From Paulinella micropora (Eukaryota > Cercozoa > Imbricatea > Euglyphida > Paulinellidae), in NCBI GenBank assembly GCA_019918135.1, contig WBZZ01005813.1, positions 145,690 through 209,689 on the forward strand: DNA of 64,000 bases. Direction: 5' to 3'. Both the position numbers and the translations under genes were made by a program. Positions 28,176 through 38,092 of the stretch are shown one piece after another (positions within the stretch are counted from its first letter, which is position 1; each line of letters opens with the position of its first letter). The notes below the pieces were generated by a model. The model was not told where the DNA came from. It did no database searches and worked only from the letters and a program-made list of their open reading frames with translations.

Positions 28176-28988
28176 ATGGAGTATAAAGGTGGTCGTGCGA
28201 GTGGTATTTACTATATTAACAGCAAAAATCGGATAAAAGGCACAGATTCAGATTTTAGTTATGAAGTGAATATGAAATCGCTAGTCAACCCGACACACTG
28301 TAAAATTCTTCATATCTATGTGCCGAAGTCGTATTACTCTGTGGCAAGTCCTTATAATACTTTTACTCTGAGTGAAGATGGATTTGAGGCTCTGATTACG
28401 ATACCCGAGGGAAACTACACAATGAACAACTTAAAAAATAAACTGGCCGAGGTGCTAACCGCAGAAAGTCCAAACGACTACACATACACAGTCACGAGCA
28501 ACAATACCAACATTGAACCAGAAGACGGCAAGCTATTATTTACCGTAGCTAACAATGGAGGCATTCAACCACGGTTTATATTTGACACCGAAACTCGTAT
28601 CCACGAAGTAATGGGTTTTGACCGAGACTCAACATATTTCTTTGCTAATAATGCACTGAGGTCTCCAAATGTCATAATATTGACTGGCGAAAAGACCTTA
28701 TATCTTCAAAGCGACCTCGTCGGCGAAGGCGATTATCACGTGCTCCAAGAAATATACACGGCGAATGAAATCCCGTTCGGCTCTGTTATCTACGATGGCT
28801 CGGGTAGTGAATACGGAAAACGGCTATCTACTAGTTCAAGCAATGTGTATCGGTTTTACTTAACTGACGAAAACGACCAACCCATTAACCTAAACGGTTT
28901 GGGTATTGTAATGACATTGTTGATTTACCGCGAGACGAATTATTTTAATTTATTTACATCATTTTTTAATTTATTGAAAAACCGTTAA
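28176..28988 (+). CDS. Penton-like minor capsid protein (copy 2)
   Basis: 270 residues. It differs from the copy at 18230 by three residues, all in the C-terminal third: EIPFGSV, YGKRLST and GIVMTLL here against EIPLGSV, YGKQLST and GIAMTLL. All other residues agree by eye. Confidence 0.7.
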   Translation: MEYKGGRASGIYYINSKNRIKGTDSDFSYEVNMKSLVNPTHCKILHIYVPKSYYSVASPYNTFTLSEDGFEALITIPEGNYTMNNLKNKLAEVLTAESPNDYTYTVTSNNTNIEPEDGKLLFTVANNGGIQPRFIFDTETRIHEVMGFDRDSTYFFANNALRSPNVIILTGEKTLYLQSDLVGEGDYHVLQEIYTANEIPFGSVIYDGSGSEYGKRLSTSSSNVYRFYLTDENDQPINLNGLGIVMTLLIYRETNYFNLFTSFFNLLKNR

Positions 28989-29049
28989 TTAATTAATTTA
29001 TTTTTTCTCATATTAAAATATAAGACAACCGTAAAAAGAGGGAAAACAA

Positions 29050-30576
29050 ATGCCTACACAACACGGAGGCGAACTAGATTTCAACAGGACTGACTACATC
29101 AGTGCTTCTTATCGTTTGAATAAGCTTACCCCTCGTGAGGGTTCTGTTGATGTAACCGTAACTACCGCAGGAGGACAGGAAAGCAACTTTGACCTTATTA
29201 GTCGCCCGTTTAACTTGGCTCGCTCTGTTTTTAGTTTTACTTATGCCCCAGAGGCGAAGGCGGCGAACTACAATAAATGCTTTATGGACTGTCTGTCACC
29301 AATTAGACAGATTCAATTGATTACGAGAGGTGGTGTTTATCTGTGCGACATTAACGAAGTCGGAAATATCACCAAGATGATTTGGAAACCCGAAACCTCC
29401 ATGGATGATTTACTAGCTTTGGAAAACCACGACAATGGAAGTGGAGCTGGTTGTATGCTTCAAAAGTGTAATGCTACAACTACATTTCAACCCGCCAGCG
29501 ATGCTAAAAGGTTGGCGGCATTACAAACAGCCTTGACCGCTTCGGCAATAGCAGGAAATGCGGCGGGGCAGATTGATACTGGTATTGATCTTGCTAAGGC
29601 TCAGGTTCAGGCCGCATTAAAGGCTTGGATGTCGCAACCCACTACAAATGCCCGCCGACACGATGATGCCCTTATTGCGAATGAGACTGGCACGAGTAAG
29701 TTCGTTAATGTTGCTTTTAATGAGGCTAAGTATTTTTCAGCTGGAACTATTGGCAATGCCAGCCCGAGTGTTAATGTAAAGATTAATCTTGGAATGCTTT
29801 ACAATACTATTTTCGCTCTGGATAAAACTATTATGTTTCCAGAAATTTTGACATTGCGGATTGTTTGGCAACAGACACCCAAAATCTTTTATTATAACGA
29901 TGACCCTCTTTCTACTGGCGGAGGCACTGTTGCGGTGGCGAATTTAATTGTTATTGTTAAAAATCTAAGCCTTTTCTTAGCTGTTGAAACTAACCCCGAT
30001 GTCGTTCAATCAATTCAACAGAAGATTATGAGCCCCGAAGGTATGAGCTTCAACATTGATTATTCTTATTTGTATAAAAATACCGTTGGCACACCTTCAG
30101 CTTCTCAAAATGTTATCCTTAGATTTGACAGAGGCCACGGACGGCGAATTAAGAAAATTTATCACTCTGTATTCAACACAACCGAAAATAAGAACACCGC
30201 TTATGACAATAGCAATCTGCTTGGTTCTAAGGTCCAAACTTTTTATACCACACTAGACGGAGCACGACTTCAGGAATTCAATGTTGATTGTCAAACTGGA
30301 AAACTAGAAGACTATATGTATCTTAAGCCGAAGTTGGAAGGCTCTGCTTTGATGAATAGCAATGTTTATCAATACAACTGGTTTTGGTGTGACAGCTTTG
30401 ACAATACCCGCCCTCTGTGGAGCAAGGACCAAAATGAAATCAGCGGATTAAGTCTAGACACCGAGCGACGATGGGAGTTTATTGCTACCACTGCTAATAT
30501 TGCGGCCAATCATTACACATTTGTCGTAACTCAGCAAGAAGTAAATGTCAGAAACGGCACCATTACTAGGACCTAA
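29050..30576 (+). CDS. Major capsid protein, double jelly roll (copy 2)
   Basis: 508 residues with Asn in LDFNRTDY and Phe in RSVFSF; otherwise as the protein at 19105. The leader has one T fewer (T6 against T7) near 29000. Two near-identical but not identical capsid genes show that the duplication is not simply one read placed twice. Confidence 0.75.
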   Translation: MPTQHGGELDFNRTDYISASYRLNKLTPREGSVDVTVTTAGGQESNFDLISRPFNLARSVFSFTYAPEAKAANYNKCFMDCLSPIRQIQLITRGGVYLCDINEVGNITKMIWKPETSMDDLLALENHDNGSGAGCMLQKCNATTTFQPASDAKRLAALQTALTASAIAGNAAGQIDTGIDLAKAQVQAALKAWMSQPTTNARRHDDALIANETGTSKFVNVAFNEAKYFSAGTIGNASPSVNVKINLGMLYNTIFALDKTIMFPEILTLRIVWQQTPKIFYYNDDPLSTGGGTVAVANLIVIVKNLSLFLAVETNPDVVQSIQQKIMSPEGMSFNIDYSYLYKNTVGTPSASQNVILRFDRGHGRRIKKIYHSVFNTTENKNTAYDNSNLLGSKVQTFYTTLDGARLQEFNVDCQTGKLEDYMYLKPKLEGSALMNSNVYQYNWFWCDSFDNTRPLWSKDQNEISGLSLDTERRWEFIATTANIAANHYTFVVTQQEVNVRNGTITRT

Positions 30577-30676
30577 ATAGGGGCATGCTCCCCCTATAAC
30601 CCCGCCAGTGAAGTAAGAAGTAATTATTAATTTTTGATAGTTAATTTATTTTTTTGATAATATAGGAACTCTGGTC

Positions 30677-30688
30677 GTAGGTACCTAC
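30677..30688 (+). promoter_or_regulatory. 12 bp palindrome before start codon (copy 2)
   Basis: GTAGGTACCTAC, as at 20732-20743, before ATG 30690. Confidence 0.45.
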
Positions 30689-30689
30689 A

Positions 30690-31947
30690 ATGAGTCATCA
30701 ACGAAATTTGATAGCACAAGACCCTGACGGAGACATCATAAATGTCAAAGTCGGATATGACGGCAACATTGAAACCAATAGTATGAAAACCGCTTTCGGC
30801 GAAGCATTGGTCGGTCAATTATCACCAGTATTACAAGAGATTTTCCCATACACTATCAATACACGAATATGGACATTAACTCAAACTGATGCTACCATTT
30901 CATTTAATGCGAATATGGCCGAACTTAAAACAGATGTGAAGACGACCGCGAATGCTGTATTGACGAGTAAAAAAAGAATTAAATACAGAACTGGTATGGG
31001 AGTTCTAACACGATTTACTGCTTTATGGACTACTGATGAAACGAAAGATTACTATTCATATATCGGCATAGGCGAAAGTGATTTTACTAATGGCTTCTAT
31101 TTTTACAAAATAAAAGCGACTGGTATGAATATCGCCAGTGTTAAAGGAGGGGTGCCGACACTTATTCCCCAGGCGATTTGGGATGACCCTTGTGATGGAA
31201 CCAAAATTATGCCCGCCTTAGACTGGACCAAAGGGAATGTATTCCAGATTAAATTTCAACATCTTGGCTTTGGGGCTATAAGGTTCTACATAGAAAACCC
31301 ATCAAGTGGAGAATTTCAGCTGGTTCATACAATTAGGTATGCGAATGCAAATGTGGGTGTTAGTCTTTCAAATACAACCCTACCTTTTTCAGCTTGTATC
31401 AGAAATTATGGAACTGGTAATGCTAATCAAATATTAAAAACAGCCAGTTGTAGTATGTTTATTGAGGGCACCAACACTGTTAATTCAAGCATATCAAACG
31501 AAGCGGAAGGAGATGAAAAGGCGAGCACCACTGAAAGTCCAATTCTCAGCATAAAAAATAAAACAACTTTTAATGGTTTGACCAATTATTCAATTGTTTA
31601 TCCATCTCTCGTGAGATATAGTGCGGATTGTGAAAACAACTGGAACACTTACTGGCGAGAACTTCGCGGATATTGATACAAAAACTTCAATGGTATCAAA
31701 GGATACCGCTGCGACTGCCGTTGGTGGTGCCACTATAACAGACGTAATTCTAAAACTTTATGTTAATGCTACTTCTAGCCAGCTTATTGACCTGCGAACC
31801 TATGACATACAACTCTCTCCTGGTGAAAATCTAACATTTTAACAAAAGTCTGTATCTACTGTCGCGAATGGAGGAAATGTGAGTGCTATAGTTAATTTCT
31901 TAGAAGACCAGTTATGTGGATGGATGGATGGAGCAATTTTATATTAA
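30690..31947 (+). pseudogene. Putative structural protein with the same two lesions (copy 2)
   Basis: The 328-codon part (30690-31676) has Glu instead of Lys in VLQEIFP. The frameshift near 31625 and the in-frame TAA at 31840-31842 are the same as in copy 1. The downstream open tail (ending FLEDQ, then ~11 codons) is also preserved. Confidence 0.65.
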
Positions 31948-31972
31948 ACATAAACTCCAACCATTATATAAA

Positions 31973-32482
31973 ATGAACTACAACAAATATCAGAACGGAA
32001 AAATCTACAAACTTATCTGTAATAAGACTGGTGAGGTGTATATCGGAAGCACGATTAAAACATTAGAGCAGAGAGTCAAATCTCACAAATATCTTTTGAA
32101 TGAATACAAAAAAGGAAAAACAAATTACACTTATTCATATTCAATTATAGAAAGGAATGACTATAGGATTGAATTGATTGAAGCTTTCCCCTGTGATAGC
32201 CACCTTGAATTAGAACAGAGAGAAGGATACTGGATAAGACACACAAAATGTATAAACGATAATTTTAAAACTGGTATCACAGTCCCGTGTAATCAGAATA
32301 AAAAAGAATATAATAGACAGTACAAAAAAATTCATAAGGAGAGATTGAGAGCCCATAATCTAAAAAAAGTTGAATGCCTTTGCGGAAGAAAGATTGTTTA
32401 TTCTCATAGAAAAAGACATAGACATTCTACATATCATTTAAAATGGGTGATACAATGTCATAATGAATTAAATCACTTGTAG
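31973..32482 (+). CDS. GIY-YIG endonuclease (copy 2)
   Basis: 169 residues, same as at 22028, with all catalytic motifs. In both copies it lies between the broken structural gene and the opposite-strand ExoX-like fragment. Confidence 0.88.
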   Translation: MNYNKYQNGKIYKLICNKTGEVYIGSTIKTLEQRVKSHKYLLNEYKKGKTNYTYSYSIIERNDYRIELIEAFPCDSHLELEQREGYWIRHTKCINDNFKTGITVPCNQNKKEYNRQYKKIHKERLRAHNLKKVECLCGRKIVYSHRKRHRHSTYHLKWVIQCHNELNHL

Positions 32483-32504
32483 AAAAAAGTAAAATGTTTT
32501 GTAA

Positions 32505-32804
32505 TTATAATTGAAGCTGTTTGAATATTTCTTTTTTTAGCTCGGGATAGTTGTCTAGAAATGGTTGCTTCGCCATCCATCTTAAATATTGGGTATCAAA
32601 TACAACCACATCGGCTACTGTCTTTCCCTTATATTTCCCCATAGGTATCTTTCCTTGTTCTTGAAGTTTCTTGTTTTCTGATTTGTATTCATTAATGTGC
32701 CCATCAATTACTTGCTTAATTTCTTGTAAAGTAAATGTTCTGTCTTTGTTGCTGACAGATAGCTGTTCAAATTTTTCACAAGCTTTTGCATCGGTGAGTG
32801 TAGA
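32505..32804 (-). pseudogene. ExoX C-terminal-like domain fragment (copy 2)
   Basis: Same open stretch as 22560-22859, but with MGKYKGK where copy 1 has MWKYKGK. The Gly fits the family pattern, so copy 2 is closer to the ancestor. It also lacks an in-frame upstream ATG. Confidence 0.45.
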
Positions 32805-32890
32805 GTAGTGAGTATATAGTAGGGAGTATAAAAATTAAAAAAATTAAATAATTACAATCTTACGATTGTATAATCGTAATAATATACGAA

Positions 32891-33823
32891 ATGTCTCAAT
32901 GGATTGCCTTCGTAAAGGCTTACTCAGCTAAACACGGTATAAGCTATGGGGAGGCATTGAAAAAAGCTGGTAAGGCATACAGGAAACAAAAAGGAGGCAA
33001 TGCGGAGTTGTCAGAGGATGTCTATTTGTCGCGGTCGGATAGAAAAGGTGCGGACGGATGGAAGCCAGTAGCCAGCAAAGAAAAATCAACCGTATATGAA
33101 AAAGATGGTAAGGCGATTGTAGCATTTAGAGGCTCAGCAGATAAAAGGGACCTGCCAACCGATGTCGCATTAGTAAAGGGGGTATTGAAAAGAACTCCTA
33201 GATATAAAGAAGAGCAGAAGCTGGTTGACGAAGTGATAAAGAAATATGGTAAGGATCATGTAGAGCTGACTGGTCATTCGCTAGGTGGTACGATAGCGAA
33301 AGATTTAAGCAGGCAGACTGGTGTTAAGGCTACAACATACAACAAAGGCAGTAGCACAAAAGACCTCATTGAAGGAGTAATTGACCGAGTGGCGGTGAGG
33401 GTAAATCCAAAAGGGAAGAGGGCGAAGACTGCGAAGCTAACGACGAACTACCGAACCGCATTTGATCCAGTATCGTTGCTGGGAGCGACTGCTGTGAATA
33501 CTAAGTTAGTGAAGCCGACGAGGGGTGTTCATACGATTAGAAGCTTCAAAGGTAAAGGAGCCAAAAAAAATATATTTATGACTTTCATAATTCATTTGAT
33601 AATCCAATATCGTTCAAGCAGGTGGCACGACTTAAAGCAACATATAACAGATTCATGGACAGTACTAGTCATACTACTAGGTCTAGATTTATCCACACTG
33701 GTGTTGTTCGGCCTTGTGAGCAGTGGATGGTGGATAAGAATGTCGGCTGGATGTCAGCATACGGTTTCTTGTCTGGTATCGTTTTTTTTCTATCAAATTT
33801 CTGCTCAATATTGTCAATCGTAA
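32891..33823 (+). CDS. Class 3-type lipase, C-terminus altered by one extra A (copy 2)
   Basis: Identical to the lipase at 22946 up to residue ~226. An A8 run (A7 in copy 1) at about 33563-33570 then shifts the frame and lets it run to 310 codons, antisense through the 3' end of the polymerase-helicase gene. The extra ~84 residues are therefore not considered native; the ancestral stop was near 33580. The catalytic Ser130 elbow is intact. Confidence 0.7.
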   Translation: MSQWIAFVKAYSAKHGISYGEALKKAGKAYRKQKGGNAELSEDVYLSRSDRKGADGWKPVASKEKSTVYEKDGKAIVAFRGSADKRDLPTDVALVKGVLKRTPRYKEEQKLVDEVIKKYGKDHVELTGHSLGGTIAKDLSRQTGVKATTYNKGSSTKDLIEGVIDRVAVRVNPKGKRAKTAKLTTNYRTAFDPVSLLGATAVNTKLVKPTRGVHTIRSFKGKGAKKNIFMTFIIHLIIQYRSSRWHDLKQHITDSWTVLVILLGLDLSTLVLFGLVSSGWWIRMSAGCQHTVSCLVSFFFYQISAQYCQS

Positions 33824-36800
33824 TGAATATATGTTCTTTGGTATCCCTAGTAATAGTGTGAATATCGCCGTTATGAACAACCTTTGTATTACAACGAAAC
33901 ACGACCTGATGACCTGTTTTAAGTTGTTTATTTTGTAGCATTTTGTTATTGCTTTCATTAACATTGTTGTTAGAGTGGTGTAATATTAAAGGTGGGTTTT
34001 TGTCGGTCGGTTTAGGGTGTGGCTTAACTTGCTTATTAAGAGCATCTAATTCTTCAAGTGTTAGTATATTAGGTAGGCAGTCTTTTGCTTTATGTTGGCT
34101 GAGCTCATTACCGCCGACCTTGTAATAGTCTTCTACCTGATTTAAGATAGATTGTAGAACTAGGTCTTTGGCCTGTCTGTAATTTGTATCAAGATTTATT
34201 TTTGTAAATAGCTTGAAAGTTTTTGACTTGTGGAATGGTTCTGATGTTGGGTCTGGGCAAGGAAGCTGAGCTAAGTGGCCGAATAAGACGATAGATACAC
34301 CGCCGAATGGTCTGTTGATTTTGGTGTATTTTCTGAGCATAATATTATGGTCCAGACTTTCTAAATTCTTGGATGTAAGCATAGAAACTTCATCAATTGT
34401 TATTCTGTGATTAATGGCTTCTTCGCCAACTGGTATCGGTAGCGGAAGTCTATGATATAGCATTGTTAGGATTTTTTGGAGTGTATATTCAGAATTAATA
34501 ACTTGGCGGGCATTGTGTGTCATAGCGGTTGATAAAGTCTTTTTGTCTTTGAAATGTGTGTTAGTGTATTTTGATGGCTGACCAGTTAGGTATTTAATCA
34601 TTTCAGATTTACCCGTTCCAGCTTTGCCGTGAATAAGTAATAATTCTTGTTCTGGTAAAGGCACTTTCTCGTCTTTGGTGCTATAATCTGGAAGCTCTGT
34701 ATCCTCAAAGGCGGAGAACTCTGAATATTGTTTATGTGGTGTTTCTAAGAATTTCTGTAATGGTAGTATGTCTTTGAAACCGCTGTGTCGCTGGTATGTT
34801 ATTCGTGGTTCGCCATTTATGTAGGAAACGAAACAAGTCATATTCAGTTGTGGGGCAATGAACTCATCCTGTTCTAAAACCTCGGGACGAAATTCTTTTC
34901 CTGTTTTCATATATTCACCTTCGTATGCGATACTGTCTGTATTAGAATATAACAAAGTCCGCCCAGTATTTACAAGCTTTAACATTTGGTTATGAAGAAC
35001 TATCTTTTGGTATGCTAACACATAGCCAGTCAAATGAGACATTTGAAATATGTTGTCTGTTGGGTTTGTATCTTGGTATGTGTATATCATTCGCTCTGGT
35101 AGTAGGTCGTCCTTCATTTCGGCATACTTACTTTTATCGTATTTAACTCGTTTCAGGAACAATAACCTATATCCTTTTTCTTTCATCATAAAATGTATTC
35201 GCTCGTTGTATGTCTTTGAAATAGTAGATACTTGCTGAGTTCGGTGTATGTTAGTATTGAGAGAGCCTACTAGTAAGTTGGTTGCTTTGGCTAAGGTGTC
35301 GTGTTCAAAGCCAGGCTTATCAAAGTAGTAATCTTGCATATTTGTTATGTGTTCCGAAAAGGTTTTGAATGGGTTGAAGTGGTCGTCTGCTACATAGAGT
35401 CTCTTAATAAATATCTTAACCCCTTGGTCAAACATATACAACAATGCGGGTATGGGTTGGCATTGTGTTCCTTTTGTGGTGTAGCCGTTGAAGAAGGTTG
35501 GAACTGTAAGTAAAGTCTGGTCGTAATCAAAAACCGCATAACCGTGTAGAGGTTTGACCTTATTGTAGTATTCTTGTGTCATATTTTGGTTTATATTAAT
35601 TATGTTGCGAGGAGCAATCGGGTATTCATTGAAGTATGACGACATTTCTCCTAGATTACCTAACGAAGCATTTGTATAAGCTTTTACCATATCAATCTGG
35701 TGTATCTTGTTTGGGTTTTTGGTGTGATGTTTAAAGATATGATGAAAGGGTATTTGACCAGATTTCACGTGTCGTAATATATTAGGTTCAGTAATTTGTG
35801 TATGGAACTTAGGTTTATGTTTTTCTATGAGAGTATATATAAATAATTGTTTGAAGTATGATGGCAATGACCAAGCGGGAGTATCCTTAGGAACGAATGA
35901 TGCGTGTTTGAAACGGTCTAAGCATTTGTAGTTTAGTTTGTTTTCTTTATCTACTATTCCTACAATGTTTCCAGATTGGTCTGTCATTGAATAACACTCC
36001 TTATGTTCTAATTCAAGTTTAGTTTGTATATTGTTGAGTTCTTCCTGTGATATCCATTTGTTCTCGTATAGGTTCGTAGATAGTTTCACATTACTTGCTT
36101 CGTGGTTAGTAGCATATTGGGGTCGTGGCTCTGGTATGTTTTCGTTAATGTCGTATAATAGCTCAATTGATTTTATGTGTTGGATACAAATGTCTTTTTG
36201 TTTTCCTTTTATTAATGTGGCGTGATAATCGTTGCATCTGATTATTATCTGTTTTGGGTATTCCTTAGTAGATGCTCGCCATACCAAATTCATACCATCA
36301 AATACATAAATCCTACATCGGATGAAGTCTTCCATTTCGTCAAGGTCCTTTGCTGTGGCATATTTGATATCCTTAAAGCGGTCTAGTATCACACTATCTC
36401 GTTTTCGTTTTCTGTTGTTTGGGTTTGGAAAGTCTTTCATAATACATTCTAGCACACAGTTTATTTCACCCTGTGCCATTGGTATGACAATATGATTTAG
36501 CGGATTAACTTGGTCTATTGTAATGACTTTAAGGTCTTTGTCTTCTCTTTGTTCGTAAAACCTTGCTTGTCGTTCTACGAATTTTCTAACAGTATTTATT
36601 GTTCGCTTCAATACGTTAGCTTGGTATATTCCTCTGACTGGTCCATTATATCCTTCATAATCCAGATGGACTAGATAGCTTGTATTTGGGTTTAGCAGTT
36701 GGAGGCGAGCTTCCCATCCTGGGGCATATGGTATAACGAGCGAGCCTTGTCTGCCGACGAGTTCGGGGTGATAATTTGTTAATCTGTTTATAAGTCGCAG

Positions 36801-36911
36801 GGCGGTTGGAGTTGTAATGAGATACCATCTTCTTTTGCCTCTTTCTCTGATGTAGTCCCCTCGTTGCTCAATTTGGTAGAGCGGAAATAGTTCTGGTTGG
36901 TATTGGTTCAT
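33585..36911 (-). pseudogene. DNA polymerase B-like / SF1 (Pif1-type) helicase fusion with one in-frame TGA
   Basis: The open part 33669-36911 encodes 1080 residues. Polymerase motifs: A, QIDMVKAY (Asp407); a weak B, KATNLLVG; C, YSNTDSI (Asp659, with Asn at the usual first Asp). Helicase: Walker A HGKAGTGKS (Lys768), Walker B TIDEVSML, FGHLAQLP, LDTNYRQ and IHCSQGRTT. A 15-base insertion relative to 23639-23798 places a TGA at 33669-33671; beyond it the frame stays open with LLYVALSRAT (motif VI) to the stop at 33585-33587. Residues 1-330 match nothing I recognise; no clear 3'-5' exonuclease motif is visible. Likely the viral replication protein; the polymerase half may be degenerate. Confidence 0.8.
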
Positions 36912-37023
36912 TGTATATAGATGGGCAGGATAAATTTTTTGAAAAATAATTATTTATTGCTTTACATATATAGATATGTTATATTTAGATGTAAAATATT
37001 TTACCGATAAAAAAAATTGTTGA

Positions 37024-37227
37024 TCAATTTGTCTTACTCAGTCGCTCTTCTAACTCCTGTATCTTCTTTTTGTATTCTTCTATGTCTTGCGTGTATTGTA
37101 TTAACTTCTGTGCTTTGGTTTGCCGTTCTTCGTTTAATCTATCTTTATTACGGTAATAGTAGGCGAGAGCTTTCTCATTATTCCTTTTTCTCCTTTCGTC
37201 TCCTTCGTATATCTTTGGTCGTGGCAT
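37024..37227 (-). CDS. Short basic coiled-coil protein
   Basis: 67 residues: a basic N-terminus (MPRPKIYEGDERRKRNNEKA) and a C-terminal heptad-like helix (EEYKKKIQELEERLSK). This resembles short basic leucine-zipper-like viral proteins, but no family is assigned. It lies 113 bases upstream of the polymerase-helicase gene on the same strand, with ATATAT before its start. A DNA-binding or dimerising accessory role is possible. Confidence 0.5.
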   Translation of the reverse strand: MPRPKIYEGDERRKRNNEKALAYYYRNKDRLNEERQTKAQKLIQYTQDIEEYKKKIQELEERLSKTN

Positions 37228-37250
37228 ATTATATATATGTAATGTTATTT

Positions 37251-38051
37251 TTATAAATGTAAATAATTAATTTCTTTTAATTTGGTGCTATATGGTTTAT
37301 TATGTTTGTGTAAATATTTCATCAAACTTACACGGTAATGTAGTATATTTTCTATGTAGTCTTTCCACAATTCTTCATTTAACGATGCTCCATTTTTATA
37401 CGAATGATGCTCTTTCATATCAAATAAATCTTGAACAGTTTTGTTATTTTTATTCCATTCGGATATCAAATGTTTTAATGCTTCCTTCTGCTCTTGTTTC
37501 AAATCTGGGTTAGCTTCATTTAACCATTTTATGTATTTTTTGAATTTACTTTTACATTGCTTGATTGGGTTCTCGTGTATTTCAGTGTGTTCGGCTAGTC
37601 CATCTCGTCTTAATTCTTTATCACATTTGGGGCATTTGACCTTTTCCTCTCCTCGCTTTCTCACTGCTTCTCGTTTCTTTTGTTTTGCTTCCTCGCTTAA
37701 TTTCTTTTTCTTATTTTCATGTATTTCTTTGATATGCGAACTCAAATAACCTCTGCTTAGTTCTTTATCGCATTGTGTGCATTTGATTTTTTCTTTATCT
37801 CTTTCTTTGTTCTATTCGTTTTTGTAAGCTTTTTGTTCAGGAGTTAATATTTGTTTGTGTGTTTTCGCATATTCGTTCTGGTATTTTTTACAACATTCCT
37901 TACAGTAGTTTCTATTAGCATAAGAATTCTCAGGAGTTCTTACAACTTTACAATTTCTACATAGCTGTAAGCAATCATTACATATGATGGATGTGCCACC
38001 TCGTAATGAAACACGTCGGTATCCTTTCTTGTCGCAGAATTCGCAATTCAT
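37251..38051 (-). pseudogene. Zinc-finger protein split by an in-frame TAG
   Basis: Two open stretches in the same frame, 37812-38051 (79 codons) and 37251-37745 extended upstream to 37811, are separated only by TAG at 37812-37814. The N-terminal part has CEFC..., ICNDC, CRNC and CKECC: a treble-clef-like cluster. The second part has C2H2 fingers CTQCDKEL...H....H and CPKCDKEL...H...H, then a helical region. Together they make a ~266-codon gene, possibly a homing-type or regulatory DNA-binding protein. The stop may be a true nonsense mutation. Confidence 0.65.
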
Positions 38052-38092
38052 TGTTTTTTATAAATAGTATATATATGTATAAATGGAAATTA

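Noticed and set aside
14469..33759. The duplication as a pure single-read assembly artefact
   Set aside because: The two blocks differ at several positions (penton-like, capsid, structural and ExoX-like genes, plus indels), so they derive from two distinct copies; the order of joining could still be an assembly error.
33580..33823. The extra 84 residues of the second lipase as a real domain
   Set aside because: They arise from one additional A and read antisense through the polymerase-helicase gene; the other copy stops at the expected place.
7959..38051. Stop-codon reassignment in the virus
   Set aside because: TAA, TAG and TGA each interrupt one gene, frameshifts occur as well, and most genes use normal stops, so decay or sequence error is simpler.
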